Source of the DNA: Lacticigenium naphthae DSM 19658
Lineage (GTDB): Bacteria; Bacillota; Bacilli; Lactobacillales; Carnobacteriaceae_A
Reading direction: 5' to 3'
Length of the DNA: 64,000 nucleotides
Assembly (NCBI RefSeq): GCF_000425865.1
Contig: NZ_AUEG01000006.1
Coordinates: forward strand, 1-64,000
How positions within the stretch are numbered: the stretch's first letter is position 1; the number at the start of each line of letters is the position of its first letter. The position numbers were made by a program, and so were the translations under genes. Shown in pieces: positions 54,791 through 64,000 of this stretch. The notes under the pieces are model-generated. The model saw only the letters and a program-made list of their open reading frames with translations. It had not been told where the DNA came from and ran no database searches.

Positions 54791-56854
54791 ATGCCACTAC
54801 AAAAACGCAAGAAAGAGAATAAAGGAAAGAAAAAATCGATACGGAATCGTCTATTTCCATTATTGATCGGGTTAGCTATGATACCGGTTATTTTAGGATT
54901 GCTATTATCCTATCGCGAGACGATGAACTTACTCGAAAACAGGGTCATCACCCGTCAGAAAGAAGCTACTTCACAAGTAGTGACGTTGTTAAATGAAATG
55001 GTACAAACAACTGAGCAAACTGTAACGGTGATCGCAGAGGATGAGAGCACACTCGATGCAAATGCGGGCGAAACGCTTGATGCGTTAGATGACAAACTGG
55101 ATTTAGTGAGGGATAGTAATCCACAGTTTTTATATACATACTATTATGCGCCAGAAACTGGGATGGTAGGAAGTACAGAAGGCATAGAGGACGACTATGA
55201 TGGAACAAGCCGTGACTGGTATATCGGAGCGATGGAAGAGAAGGGGTCAACCTTTTGGTCCTTGCCTTATATGGATGCCGGAACAGGCAGTGTAACAGTA
55301 ACGGCTTCGCAAGCTATTGGAACGGCAGGCGTGGTTGGGTTGGATATCAGTTTGGGAACGATTTCAGCAGAAGTTGCTAAAGTTGATTTTGGGAATACTG
55401 GAGAAGTCTATGTTATTTCTGAAGATGGGTTTGTTCAAATGTCAAAAGATACTGAATGGATCGGTGAAGATGTCAGTGGGGAAGCTATCTTTACAGAAAC
55501 GGCTGATGCAGCAGGGTATTTGAACAATGCTGATGATCATGGCGGTTTTGCAGATTATTATGAAACGGTGCCCGCTTTAGGTTTTACTGTCTATGGAACA
55601 GTTGCTGAGACAGAGATGCGAGGAGAAATCCTTTCATTCTTAACGATCGCTTTAGGTGTTCTAGTGGTTTCATTGTTATTAGCTGTTGTAGCTGCCTATT
55701 TCCTAACGCAGTATTTAACGAACATCACGAGTGCAATTAAAAATGCCTTAGAAAAAGCAAAACAAGGCGATCTATCTGTTCGATTGACTGGGAACGATTT
55801 GACTCGTTTAACTAAACAGATTGGAGATCGAGATTACAAAGAAAAAGAAGTGGATCCAAATGGGGATGAATTCCACCAAATTGCTGCTGGGTTCAATGAT
55901 ACGATGGATAGTTTCTACGGTACCGTATCCATGATCCAAGGAAACAGTGGGACGATTTTAGATATGGCCAAAACGTTGAATGAGATCGGTAATCAGACAA
56001 GTTCCGCAACGGAGGAAGTATCTGAAACGATTACGGAAATCGCTCAAAGTACTGGAACACAGACACAAGACACAGAGAAAACGTTGAGTCTGATGAACCA
56101 CCTGGCTGGGTCTATTACAGCTATTGAAAACAATATGGAGAAAATGGGCACGATGGCTGATAAAACGATCGTGGCGAGTGGAAATAATAATGCTTCGATG
56201 CAGGAGGTCAATCAAAACTGGAAGGAAACCAATAGTATTCTGGGAGATTTGAAAGAGAATATCCAACAAGTGGATACAGATATCCAGAGCATCGAAGGGA
56301 TCACGCAAGTTATTAAAAGCATTTCTGAACAAACCAACTTGCTGGCATTGAATGCGTCGATCGAAGCAGCCCGTGCGGGTGAAGCTGGAAGAGGATTCTC
56401 AGTGGTTGCTGAAGAGATCCGGAAACTTGCTGAACAAAGCAATGTCTCATCTCAAAATATCACGGGGATCATCCAAGCGATTCAAGGAAAATCAACGGCA
56501 ATGGTGTCTACATTAAATACAGCCTCAACGGGCAGTGAGAAGCAGACGGAAATGATTCGTCAAGCCATCGATTCCAATGAAGAAGTGGTCGATCAGGTTG
56601 AACAATTGGTCGACACGATCGTAATGGCTTCAAAAGTAAGTCAAGAAATCGATCGCAACAAAGATAATGTCGTTTCTTCTTTAGAAAACATTGCGGCTTC
56701 TGCAGAAGAAAACTCTGCTGGAACGGAAGAAGTGTCTGCCAATGCAGAAGAAATTTTAGCAACAATGGAGGAATTCTCCTCGAACATTTCGCAATTGGAA
56801 GAAATAGCGGAACAATTGAAAGAGTCTGCAGCACACTTTAAATTAGCAAAATAA
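54791..56854 (+). CDS. Methyl-accepting chemotaxis protein 2
   Basis: A 687-residue receptor with the same layout as receptor 1: TM1 (about 24-42), Cache-type sensor (about 43-277; [16 protein letters not shown]), TM2 (about 280-300), HAMP and signalling coiled coil with the tip [20 protein letters not shown]. The sensor is similar but less so than the cytoplasmic part, suggesting related ligands. ATG 54782 abuts the GAAGGG site, so ATG 54791 is taken. A 101-bp block over the tip is identical to receptor 1 at DNA level. Confidence 0.92.
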   Translation: MPLQKRKKENKGKKKSIRNRLFPLLIGLAMIPVILGLLLSYRETMNLLENRVITRQKEATSQVVTLLNEMVQTTEQTVTVIAEDESTLDANAGETLDALDDKLDLVRDSNPQFLYTYYYAPETGMVGSTEGIEDDYDGTSRDWYIGAMEEKGSTFWSLPYMDAGTGSVTVTASQAIGTAGVVGLDISLGTISAEVAKVDFGNTGEVYVISEDGFVQMSKDTEWIGEDVSGEAIFTETADAAGYLNNADDHGGFADYYETVPALGFTVYGTVAETEMRGEILSFLTIALGVLVVSLLLAVVAAYFLTQYLTNITSAIKNALEKAKQGDLSVRLTGNDLTRLTKQIGDRDYKEKEVDPNGDEFHQIAAGFNDTMDSFYGTVSMIQGNSGTILDMAKTLNEIGNQTSSATEEVSETITEIAQSTGTQTQDTEKTLSLMNHLAGSITAIENNMEKMGTMADKTIVASGNNNASMQEVNQNWKETNSILGDLKENIQQVDTDIQSIEGITQVIKSISEQTNLLALNASIEAARAGEAGRGFSVVAEEIRKLAEQSNVSSQNITGIIQAIQGKSTAMVSTLNTASTGSEKQTEMIRQAIDSNEEVVDQVEQLVDTIVMASKVSQEIDRNKDNVVSSLENIAASAEENSAGTEEVSANAEEILATMEEFSSNISQLEEIAEQLKESAAHFKLAK

Positions 56855-56883
56855 CCGTCAATTGGAAATGAAATAAGATGATG

Positions 56884-56921
56884 CAGTGAAGAATAAGAAC
56901 GTTTATTCTTCACTGTTTTTC
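56884..56921 (+). terminator. Terminator of chemoreceptor 2
   Basis: CAGTGAAGAATAA pairs with TTATTCTTCACTG around GAACGT, followed by T5. Confidence 0.93.
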
Positions 56922-57012
56922 TATATTGTGAACACAAAATTTTTCTCATTGGGTCGAATTTGTCCAAAATGTAACAGTTTTTCTTTTATTTCAAAAAAAT
57001 AGGTTAAAAAAC

Positions 57013-57039
57013 TTAATAAATTGGCTACTATTCCGATAA
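57013..57039 (+). promoter_or_regulatory. Sigma-28-type promoter of chemoreceptor 3 and the che operon
   Basis: TTAA-N16-CCGATAA. No terminator separates this receptor from cheW, so it should drive the whole MCP3-cheWDBRA unit. Confidence 0.78.
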
Positions 57040-57083
57040 AGAAAAAGAATGTACAGAAAGCAGATTGTGAAAAGAGGGAGAAA

Positions 57084-59237
57084 ATGAAAGAGCGTACACT
57101 ATCAAAAAAAGGTATACATAGTTTAAGTAAATTTGTGGGATTCTTTTCTATTCCAAATATGAGAGAGAGATGGAAGAATCGTTCGCAACAGAAAAAAGTG
57201 AGTCACTATATCGTTCCGATGCTGACAGCTGCCATTTTAACACCGCTATTGATCGTCCTTATCTTTAATATGTTTCAAACAACCAACATTATTACAGAAA
57301 GGATCGAAGAGCAAGAAAGACAAATCACGAGCAACTTAGTCAACCAAATCCAAAATGCCACTGATTCTACTCAGAGTGCAATGAGTCGTTTGAGTGTCGA
57401 TCCCCGGTTGCTTAATTTTGCCAATGAGCCTACGCAACGTGCTTCGGTTCAAAACACATTTGACTATGTGAATGCAAGCAACCATTACATCTATAATTCC
57501 ACTTTCGTTCCAACAGAAGGAGAATTTGTGACGACCCAAACTGATTTAGCAGCTAACTATGATCCAACAAGTCGCCGCTGGTACCAAGGAGCTTTGGCTC
57601 GCCAAGGAGAATTTTACTGGGATACGCCGGAACGAAATGAAGAATTAAACAAATCGTTGATGACTGTATCAAAAGCAATCATGCTCAGTGGAGAAGTCGT
57701 AGGGATTCTAGCAATGGACGTGGACTTTTCACAAATTGAAACAGAAGTATTCAAAACAGAAATTGCCAACACTGGAACGATCAGTGTCCTTTCTCAAGAT
57801 GGGACGGTACAGATTTCTCAAAACAAAGATTTTGTGCAACAAGATTTTTCGGAAACAGATTTATTTAACCAAGCAACCGAACAGAGTGGTTTTGTGTATA
57901 GCGATACGATGAATGAAGAAGCTTTTGGTATTTATTACGAGCAAATGGATGACTTAGGATTGATCGTTTATGGAATGGTTTCAGAAGATGAGATGGCTAC
58001 TGAATCCAGTGCGATGAATCGCTTATTTATATTGGCAATTGGATTGGGTGCCATATTGGCAATTGGATTGGCTGTGTTTATCAATTCGATATTGACCAAT
58101 ATCACCAAGACATTCCAAAAATACTTTATGCAAGTTCAAATGGGTGATTTGACTACTCAAATCAAACAAAAAGATCTGACGCTATTTAAAAAATGGTCCC
58201 GCAAAAAAATCGCTGAAGATGCAGTGCCTTTGGGAGACGGGAATGAAATCGAACAAATCGCCTTCCAATTTAATATGACGATTGAAACATTCAAAGAAAT
58301 GGTCAATTATATTAAATCCAATAGTGATGAAGTGTATAGCATGACTGGTTCGATGGCGGAAATTTCTAAACAAACAACAGCGGCCACGGAAGAAGTTTCA
58401 GAAACCATCACCGAAATTGCACAAGCTACGGGAGCTCAAACGCAAGATACCGAGCAGACTTTGATCAAAATGAATGAGTTAGCAGAAGAATTGACATATA
58501 TCGATTCTGGCGTCCATCGCATGGGCACATTAGCCGATGAAACAATCGTACTGAATGGTGAAAACAGCAACTCGATGGGTCAAGTTTCTACCAACTGGGA
58601 TAACACTATGGGTACCTTGGATAATTTGAAAGTGAAAATAGAAGCGGTAGATGAAAATATTCAAAGTATTGAGTCGATTTTACAGTTGATCACGGGCATA
58701 TCTTCTCAAACCAATTTATTGGCTTTGAATGCATCGATCGAAGCAGCCAGAGCTGGAGAAGCCGGGCGTGGATTTGCGGTCGTCGCGGAAGAAATTCGAA
58801 AACTAGCTGAAAAAAGTGCTGAATCTACAAAATCTATCCAAGGAATCATTCGGACCGTTCAGAAAAATTCTTCTACAATGGTAGAGACGTTAGAAGATAC
58901 TCAACAGGAAAGTTCGAAGCAAACACACACGATATTGGGAGCCATTCAAGCTTCTTCTAAAGTTTCAGATCAAGTAGAGAAACTCGTAGAAAGTATTATC
59001 GAGATCACTGCAGCCACAAACAAGATCGGGGAGAAAAAAGACGAAGTGGTTTCTTCGTTGGAAAACATTGCCGCCTCTGCTCAAGAAAATTCGGCCGGTA
59101 CCCAAGAAGCATCCGCAAATGGAGAAGAAATTTTAGCTACGATGGAAGAATTTTCAAGCAGTATAGGTCAACTTGAAAATGTCGCACAGAGTTTACAAGA
59201 TTCGAGTAATCAATTCATCATTTCAACTGAAGGATAA
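57084..59237 (+). CDS. Methyl-accepting chemotaxis protein 3
   Basis: A 717-residue receptor with an extra basic N-terminal tail of about 40 residues before TM1 (about 47-67), a diverged Cache sensor ([17 protein letters not shown]), TM2 (about 325-345), HAMP and a signalling domain with tip [23 protein letters not shown]. In-frame codons back to 57021 fall before the predicted transcription start, so ATG 57084 is used (AAGAGGGAG, short spacing). It senses something different from receptors 1 and 2. First gene of the che operon. Confidence 0.92.
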   Translation: MKERTLSKKGIHSLSKFVGFFSIPNMRERWKNRSQQKKVSHYIVPMLTAAILTPLLIVLIFNMFQTTNIITERIEEQERQITSNLVNQIQNATDSTQSAMSRLSVDPRLLNFANEPTQRASVQNTFDYVNASNHYIYNSTFVPTEGEFVTTQTDLAANYDPTSRRWYQGALARQGEFYWDTPERNEELNKSLMTVSKAIMLSGEVVGILAMDVDFSQIETEVFKTEIANTGTISVLSQDGTVQISQNKDFVQQDFSETDLFNQATEQSGFVYSDTMNEEAFGIYYEQMDDLGLIVYGMVSEDEMATESSAMNRLFILAIGLGAILAIGLAVFINSILTNITKTFQKYFMQVQMGDLTTQIKQKDLTLFKKWSRKKIAEDAVPLGDGNEIEQIAFQFNMTIETFKEMVNYIKSNSDEVYSMTGSMAEISKQTTAATEEVSETITEIAQATGAQTQDTEQTLIKMNELAEELTYIDSGVHRMGTLADETIVLNGENSNSMGQVSTNWDNTMGTLDNLKVKIEAVDENIQSIESILQLITGISSQTNLLALNASIEAARAGEAGRGFAVVAEEIRKLAEKSAESTKSIQGIIRTVQKNSSTMVETLEDTQQESSKQTHTILGAIQASSKVSDQVEKLVESIIEITAATNKIGEKKDEVVSSLENIAASAQENSAGTQEASANGEEILATMEEFSSSIGQLENVAQSLQDSSNQFIISTEG

Positions 59238-59289
59238 GAGTATTCCACTCGATGAGTCTTTCGTATAAGAAAAGGAAGTGGAAAAGTAT

Positions 59290-59775
59290 ATGGAAAAGCA
59301 AATCGTATTTAAAATCGGGGGGCAACAATTTTCTGTGCCGATCACCGATACCGAGAAAATTATTCATCTGTCCAATTTATCTAAACTACCGGATGTATCG
59401 AATTATATCTTAGGTGTGATGGAAGCGGGCGGTGTGTTGCTCCCCATCATCCATTTACCAAAGCGGTTTTTCAACCAGGAATTGCTCGACCCGGATGCAC
59501 CGATCATCGTCGTACATTGGAAGGGCAAGTTGATCGGTCTAGCAGTAGATGAGGTCTTGTCTGTTAAAGATTTTGAATCTGAACAAGTAAAAGAGAAAGC
59601 GGAATCCCGCCAGATAGTTGTCCAACAAATCTATTTCTCTTCTTTTATCCAGACAGAAGCGGGGATCATTCCGGTTTTGAATGTGAATGCTCTCTTTGCA
59701 GGGGAAAAAGAAGCCGAATTAAAAGAATTACTTTCTATTGATACGGTGAATGAACTTGTACGGGTGAATGAATAG
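59290..59775 (+). CDS. cheW: CheW coupling protein
   Basis: A 161-residue CheW domain linking receptors to CheA: KQIVFKIGGQQFSVPI at the start, ILGVMEAGGVLLPIIHLPKRF in the middle, and TEAGIIPVLNVNALF near the end. The central motif lacks the usual R-G-x-I/V-P form (EAGGVLLP replaces it), so receptor contact may be slightly altered. GTG 59278 overlaps the ribosome site; ATG 59290 is taken. It is about 50 bp after receptor 3. Confidence 0.88.
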   Translation: MEKQIVFKIGGQQFSVPITDTEKIIHLSNLSKLPDVSNYILGVMEAGGVLLPIIHLPKRFFNQELLDPDAPIIVVHWKGKLIGLAVDEVLSVKDFESEQVKEKAESRQIVVQQIYFSSFIQTEAGIIPVLNVNALFAGEKEAELKELLSIDTVNELVRVNE

Positions 59776-60276
59776 ATGGAGACGCAGACGCAGACGATTG
59801 AACAGTTGAAGGTGGTCATCTCTGATTGTAAAACAGGCCAAGCTCCTCAAAAATTGATCACTGTGGGTCTTGGTTCATGTGTGGGGATCGCCCTTTATGA
59901 CGCAAAATCAAAAGTAGGCGGCTTGAGTCATATCATGCTACCGGATAGTTCGACTTTTAAAGATCAAACAAAATGGCAAAAGTTTGCTGATTTGGCTATC
60001 CCTCAATTGGTCGCAGACATGAAAGAAAAGACGGGAGCCATTCGCATTGAGGCAAAGATAGCTGGTGGAGCAAGTATGTTCTCTTTTGGTGGAGAAGAGA
60101 AAGGTCCTAAAATCGGGGAGCGAAACATCCTCGCAGTTAAGAAATCCCTAGCAGCACTGAACATTCCCCTAAAAGGCGAACATACTGGTGGGAAAATGGG
60201 CCGCACGATGATCGTGGATCTGGAAACCTTTGAAGTGACCATTCGGATGGTCAATCGAGAAATATTTATTTTATAA
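59776..60276 (+). CDS. cheD: CheD receptor glutamine deamidase
   Basis: A 166-residue cysteine hydrolase acting on receptor glutamines and interacting with CheC in Bacillus-type systems. Catalytic Cys in VGLGSCVGIALYD (about residue 36), His in GGLSHIMLPDS (about 53), and AGGASMFSF and IVDLETFEVTIR complete the family pattern. Its ATG follows the cheW stop directly, with only a weak GGGTGA site, so it may be translated by coupling. Confidence 0.92.
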   Translation: METQTQTIEQLKVVISDCKTGQAPQKLITVGLGSCVGIALYDAKSKVGGLSHIMLPDSSTFKDQTKWQKFADLAIPQLVADMKEKTGAIRIEAKIAGGASMFSFGGEEKGPKIGERNILAVKKSLAALNIPLKGEHTGGKMGRTMIVDLETFEVTIRMVNREIFIL

Positions 60277-60287
60277 AAGGAGAAGTT

Positions 60288-61316
60288 ATGGATAGAAGAG
60301 TGTTAGTGGTAGATGATTCAGCTTTTATGCGAAAAATCTTTACCCATATGATAGAAGAAATGAACGGGTTCACAGTGGTAGCTAGCGCTCGCGATGGGAT
60401 TCAGGCTTTAGAAAAGGTTGCGCAAGGAAATATCGATTTGATCACATTAGACGTGGAGATGCCACGGATGAATGGGTTGGAAACACTGAAACAACTCAAA
60501 GAAAGTCAGATGATCCCGACTATCATGCTGAGTTCGAAAAGTAATGAAGACATTACTATTGAAGCGCTGGAAGCGGGAGCTCTGGATTTTATCGAAAAAC
60601 CTCAACATATACGGAAAAATTGGGAAGGATTTAAAGATGAATTAGCTGAACGCATGCATTCTATCTTCGAACAGGAAAAAGTCAAATCGGTTCCGAAACA
60701 GTTTGACCAACGAATCAAAGATTTGACGGCTGTCAAAGGGCGTATGAACCTGGTTCAGTTAGATGCGATCGCTATTGGTGCTTCTACCGGTGGACCGAAA
60801 GCATTGATCACGGTCATCAAAGGACTTCCCGCTTCTTTAGCGGTTCCGGTATTTATCGTACAGCACATGCCGGAAGGATTTACAGCTTCCTTTGCGACAC
60901 GGTTAGATGCAGCAGCAAAAGTTCCGGTAGTCGAAGCGACACAGGCTGAGCTCATCGAAAAAGGAAAAGTGTATTTAGCTCCTGGTGGGAAACATATGGA
61001 AATTGAGAATGGCCGTATTTCTTTAACGGACGAAGAAAAGATTTTGGGTGTGCGACCAGCTGTGAACCCCCTTTTCCAATCAGCTGCCCAGACGTATAAA
61101 AAAGGCTTGCTGGGGATCGTATTGACCGGTATGGGGCAGGATGGAGCAGAAGGGACGCTTTCCATCCATCAAAATGGCGGGACCGTCTTTTCGCAAGATC
61201 AAGCTTCTTGCGTCATTTACGGGATGCCGAAGAATGCAGTTGAAAAAGGATGGGTGGATGAAACGATTTCTTTACAGGAGTTGCCTATTCTGCTGAACGA
61301 TTTATTAGGAGGCTGA
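60288..61316 (+). CDS. cheB: CheB receptor methylesterase
   Basis: A 342-residue response regulator. Receiver: VLVVDDSAFMRKI, phospho-Asp in DLITLDVEMPRMNGLE (about residue 56), Lys in DFIEKPQ. Methylesterase: catalytic Ser in AIGASTGGPKAL (about 162), His in FIVQHMPEGFT (about 189), Asp in GMGQDGAEGTL (about 285). It removes methyl groups for adaptation. AAAAGGAG precedes the ATG. Confidence 0.95.
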   Translation: MDRRVLVVDDSAFMRKIFTHMIEEMNGFTVVASARDGIQALEKVAQGNIDLITLDVEMPRMNGLETLKQLKESQMIPTIMLSSKSNEDITIEALEAGALDFIEKPQHIRKNWEGFKDELAERMHSIFEQEKVKSVPKQFDQRIKDLTAVKGRMNLVQLDAIAIGASTGGPKALITVIKGLPASLAVPVFIVQHMPEGFTASFATRLDAAAKVPVVEATQAELIEKGKVYLAPGGKHMEIENGRISLTDEEKILGVRPAVNPLFQSAAQTYKKGLLGIVLTGMGQDGAEGTLSIHQNGGTVFSQDQASCVIYGMPKNAVEKGWVDETISLQELPILLNDLLGG

Positions 61317-61320
61317 CCAG

Positions 61321-62091
61321 ATGGATTTTGATCTATTTTATGATTGGGTAGAAAGTTATTTCCGTATCAACTTGCACGCATACAAACAAAAACAACTTCA
61401 AAGAAGAATTCAGACGATCATGAAACAAAGTGGAGCAGAAACATTGACCGATTATTCTGTGATCATCCAAGAAAATCCGCTTATTCGAAAAGATTTTCTC
61501 GACTACATCACGATCAATGTCACAGAGTTCTTTCGAAACAAGGAACTTTTTGATCGATTCGAGGAAATCATCGCAGAGGATTTGAGCAAAAAGTTCCCCA
61601 AGCTAAAAATATGGAGCGCAGCCTGCTCGATTGGTTCAGAACCCTATTCTTTGGCAATGATTTTGCACCGCCAAGGAATAAAACTGGACCAGCAGATCCT
61701 GGCTACTGATATCGATGAAACCATATTGAATCGGGCGAAAAAAGGGATCTACAAGGAACACGAACTGAAAAATGTTTCCTTACCGGATCGCAGCGATTTC
61801 TTTTTGGAAGAAGACAAACAGTATGTTTTACAGGACCGGATCAAAAGAGCGGTCGATTTTAAAAAGCATGATCTGGTTATCGACAAATATGAAAAAGGGT
61901 TTCATGCAATCGTTTGTCGGAATGTGACCATCTACTTTAAAAATGAAGTGAAAGAAGATATTTACCAGAAATTTAGTGATTCATTAGTCCTGGGAGGTCT
62001 CTTCTTTACTGGAGCAACGGAAACCATCTATCGTCCTGAAAAATACGGACTGAAGAAAGTGGCGTCCTTCATTTATGAAAAAGTTAGTTAA
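61321..62091 (+). CDS. cheR: CheR receptor methyltransferase
   Basis: A 256-residue SAM-dependent methyltransferase for receptor glutamates. N-terminal helical domain (about 1-75), then ITINVTEFFRNKELF, the SAM loop WSAACSIGSEPYSLAM (about residue 98; Ser stands where many CheR have Glu), ATDIDETILNRAKKG and IVCRNVTIYFKNEV. GGAGG lies 7-8 nt before the ATG at the cheB end. Confidence 0.94.
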   Translation: MDFDLFYDWVESYFRINLHAYKQKQLQRRIQTIMKQSGAETLTDYSVIIQENPLIRKDFLDYITINVTEFFRNKELFDRFEEIIAEDLSKKFPKLKIWSAACSIGSEPYSLAMILHRQGIKLDQQILATDIDETILNRAKKGIYKEHELKNVSLPDRSDFFLEEDKQYVLQDRIKRAVDFKKHDLVIDKYEKGFHAIVCRNVTIYFKNEVKEDIYQKFSDSLVLGGLFFTGATETIYRPEKYGLKKVASFIYEKVS

Positions 62092-62114
62092 ACCGTGTGT
62101 AAAGGAGTGAAATA

Positions 62115-64000
62115 ATGGAAGACAATAGTCAATACCGTGATTTGTTTTTTGAAGAAACAGATGAAAACTTAGAACATTTAAACGAAGGCGTGCTGCAGTT
62201 AGAACAAACGCCAGATGATGATGCGCTACTGAATTCTATATTCAGAAATGCACATACGTTAAAAGGAATGGCAGCTACGATGGGTTATGAAACGATGGCT
62301 ACATTGACTCACCGGATGGAAAATGTGTTCGACTTGTTTAAACGCAACGAAGTACAAGTCAGTTCGGACTCCATTTCGCTCGTTTTTGATTGTTTGGATA
62401 CATTAACAGATATCGTGGAAGATTTAAGAGCTGAAGGAACTGGTGACAAAGACATATCCACTTTGGTAGAGCGGCTTGAAAATATTGCAAAGCAAGAGAG
62501 CGATAAAATAGTTGTTACAGCTATTGAAGCAAATGCGGATGCGGAAGACAGCGAGTTTGCTATCCCCACTGTGTTTGAAACCATGGATTCGTCGGACTTT
62601 ACGGTGATCGAAGCAGCAAAAGAATCCGGTTATAATGTCTTCACGGTCGGTTTTCAAATCGAGCAGGACAGTATGATGAAAAGTGCGCGTGCCTACTTGG
62701 CTATCAATAAATTAGACCAAGAAGGGGAAATCGTCTTTTCGCAACCGGCGACGGAAATCATTGAAAGCAGCGAGTTTAATGAAGATGTATTCATTGTCCT
62801 CGTGACAAAATTAGATCAAGAGGCAATCAAGAACCTGATCGATGATCTGAGTGAAATAGAAGCGGTAAAAGTAGAACCCTTTAAAGAACCGGCTGATTTA
62901 GAATTGGATGAGTCGCCTGAGGAAGAGGGCTCATCTGCAGTTGTTGAAGCAATACAATCGACTAGCACCGATAAAAAGCCTGCGAAAGCTTCACGGAGTA
63001 TGAAACAGACGATTCGAGTAGATTTAAGTAAACTCGATCAGTTTATGAATTTAGTATCTGAACTGGTGATCCACCGCACGCGTCTAGAAGAATTGACCGA
63101 TCAGACACAAGCAGAACTACACGAACCCGTGGAACAAGTGGGGAGGATCACGACCGAGTTACAGGAATTGGTATTGCAGCTACGGATGCAGCCCTTCAAT
63201 GTCGTTGTCCAACGATTTCCTAGGATGGTACGGGATTTAGCCAACGAGCTGAATAAAGATATTGAATTGGTCATGGAAGGCGAAAGCACGGAGTTAGATC
63301 GGACAGTCGTTTCTGAATTGGGCGAACCGCTGATCCACTTGCTTCGAAATGCGTGTGACCATGGAATCGAGATGCCAGCGGAGCGTAAAGCCAGTGGGAA
63401 ATCGGAACAGGGAATAGTCAAAGTTTCTGCTTACCCAGAAGGGAACCGTGTGATCGTAACAGTTTCAGATGATGGTAAAGGATTGGACCCTGTAGCTTTA
63501 AAAGCTAGTGCAGAAAGAAAAGGGATCCCGACTGAGGGGATGAGCGATAAAGATGCGCAGCAACTCATTTTCCACCCCGGATTTTCAACCGCCCAAAAAG
63601 TGACCGGCATTTCCGGTCGTGGTGTAGGGATGGACGTTGTGAAAGAAAAAATCAGCAGTTTAAATGGAACGATCGAAACGATCAGTGAAGTCGGTAAAGG
63701 ATCCGCCTTTAAAATCGTCTTGCCGTTGACATTATCGATCATTCAAGCATTGATGATCAAATCTGGAACAGAAACATTTGCATTACCGCAATCAGTGATC
63801 GAGAAAGTTGTCGTATACAACGCTGATGAAGTAGACACGATTCATAAGCAACAAGTCTATCGGTATAAGAATATGTTCATCCCAGTGACGCGACTAACTG
63901 AATCGTTGGAACTCGTTCAACAGCCCGATAAAAAAGAACACGTAGTGATCGTCTTGCTGGGAGACCAGTACCACGCATTAGTTGTAGACGACATCATTCA
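62115..64000 (+). CDS. cheA: CheA histidine kinase (cut by window edge)
   Basis: The first 628 codons of CheA. P1 phosphotransfer domain with His in FRNAHTLKGMAA (about residue 46), a diverged P2, an acidic linker, P3 dimer helices (SMKQTIRVDLSKLDQFMNLVSE onward), P4 kinase (N box HLLRNACDHGIE, G1 VSDDGKGLD, G2 GISGRGVGMDVV) and the start of the CheW-like P5. AAAGGAG precedes the ATG. No stop before 64000. Confidence 0.95.
   Translation, partial: MEDNSQYRDLFFEETDENLEHLNEGVLQLEQTPDDDALLNSIFRNAHTLKGMAATMGYETMATLTHRMENVFDLFKRNEVQVSSDSISLVFDCLDTLTDIVEDLRAEGTGDKDISTLVERLENIAKQESDKIVVTAIEANADAEDSEFAIPTVFETMDSSDFTVIEAAKESGYNVFTVGFQIEQDSMMKSARAYLAINKLDQEGEIVFSQPATEIIESSEFNEDVFIVLVTKLDQEAIKNLIDDLSEIEAVKVEPFKEPADLELDESPEEEGSSAVVEAIQSTSTDKKPAKASRSMKQTIRVDLSKLDQFMNLVSELVIHRTRLEELTDQTQAELHEPVEQVGRITTELQELVLQLRMQPFNVVVQRFPRMVRDLANELNKDIELVMEGESTELDRTVVSELGEPLIHLLRNACDHGIEMPAERKASGKSEQGIVKVSAYPEGNRVIVTVSDDGKGLDPVALKASAERKGIPTEGMSDKDAQQLIFHPGFSTAQKVTGISGRGVGMDVVKEKISSLNGTIETISEVGKGSAFKIVLPLTLSIIQALMIKSGTETFALPQSVIEKVVVYNADEVDTIHKQQVYRYKNMFIPVTRLTESLELVQQPDKKEHVVIVLLGDQYHALVVDDII

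Noticed and set aside
55958-56332. 124-codon minus-strand frame in chemoreceptor 2
   Set aside because: Antisense shadow of a strongly supported gene, without start signals.

Overview
The window looks like chromosome from a low-GC, motile member of the Lactobacillales. It carries phospho-beta-glucosidases, a fructose-family PTS, class A sortase, ECF transporter genes, a chemotaxis operon with sigma-28-type promoters, and a C30-carotenoid gene pair. That mix fits Carnobacteriaceae (Carnobacterium, Desemzia, Trichococcus, Alkalibacterium or Marinilactibacillus) or a motile pigmented Enterococcus better than a classical lactobacillus. This placement is inference from gene content; no rRNA or other phylogenetic marker is present.

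Layout. 0-10.5 kb holds beta-glucoside use: a GH1 gene cut by the left edge, a MerR regulator with an MFS transporter, a glutamate/dicarboxylate symporter, an RpiR regulator divergent from a GH1 phospho-beta-glucosidase, a HAD phosphatase, a second GH1 enzyme and a ROK sugar kinase. 10.7-14.6 kb is a nucleoside-phosphorylase/ECF-transporter operon. 14.8-20 kb holds a small membrane protein, an MscS channel, an unknown protein, a sortase and a DUF1846 protein. 20.5-23.3 kb is a possible competence island (ComK-like protein, ComX/SigH-like sigma factor, SPOR-domain amidase). 23.7-26.6 kb is crtP plus an aldehyde dehydrogenase. 27.6-33.7 kb holds single genes (histidine phosphatase, RpiR regulator, thiolase, HD-GYP protein, UPF0178 protein, carboxyethylornithine synthase).

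33.8-45.2 kb is an L-arabinose locus: a decayed GH51 arabinofuranosidase, two paralogous AraR regulators on either side of a ChvE-GguA-GguB-type sugar ABC transporter, then araB-araD-araA. AraR-like operators and cre-like sites overlap the two main promoters. Next come a fructose-family PTS EIIBCA and a MurG-like glycosyltransferase. 49.4-64 kb is chemotaxis: three chemoreceptors, each behind a TTAA-N16-CCGATA promoter, and cheW-cheD-cheB-cheR-cheA (cheA cut by the right edge). An MFS transporter divergent from a PyrR-attenuated pyrFE operon is inserted between the first two receptors.

The least explained material is intergenic. A 127-128 bp repeat occurs as two arrays (three copies near 7.3-7.7 kb, two near 14.5-14.8 kb). 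Each core folds into a hairpin of about 115 nt with a constant apex, outer arms that change while staying complementary, and a U-rich tail. Two other minisatellites with internal inverted repeats (51 bp x6 at 15.3 kb; 102 bp x5 at 26.8 kb), a 239-bp MITE-like element and a candidate small RNA at 23.5 kb add to this.
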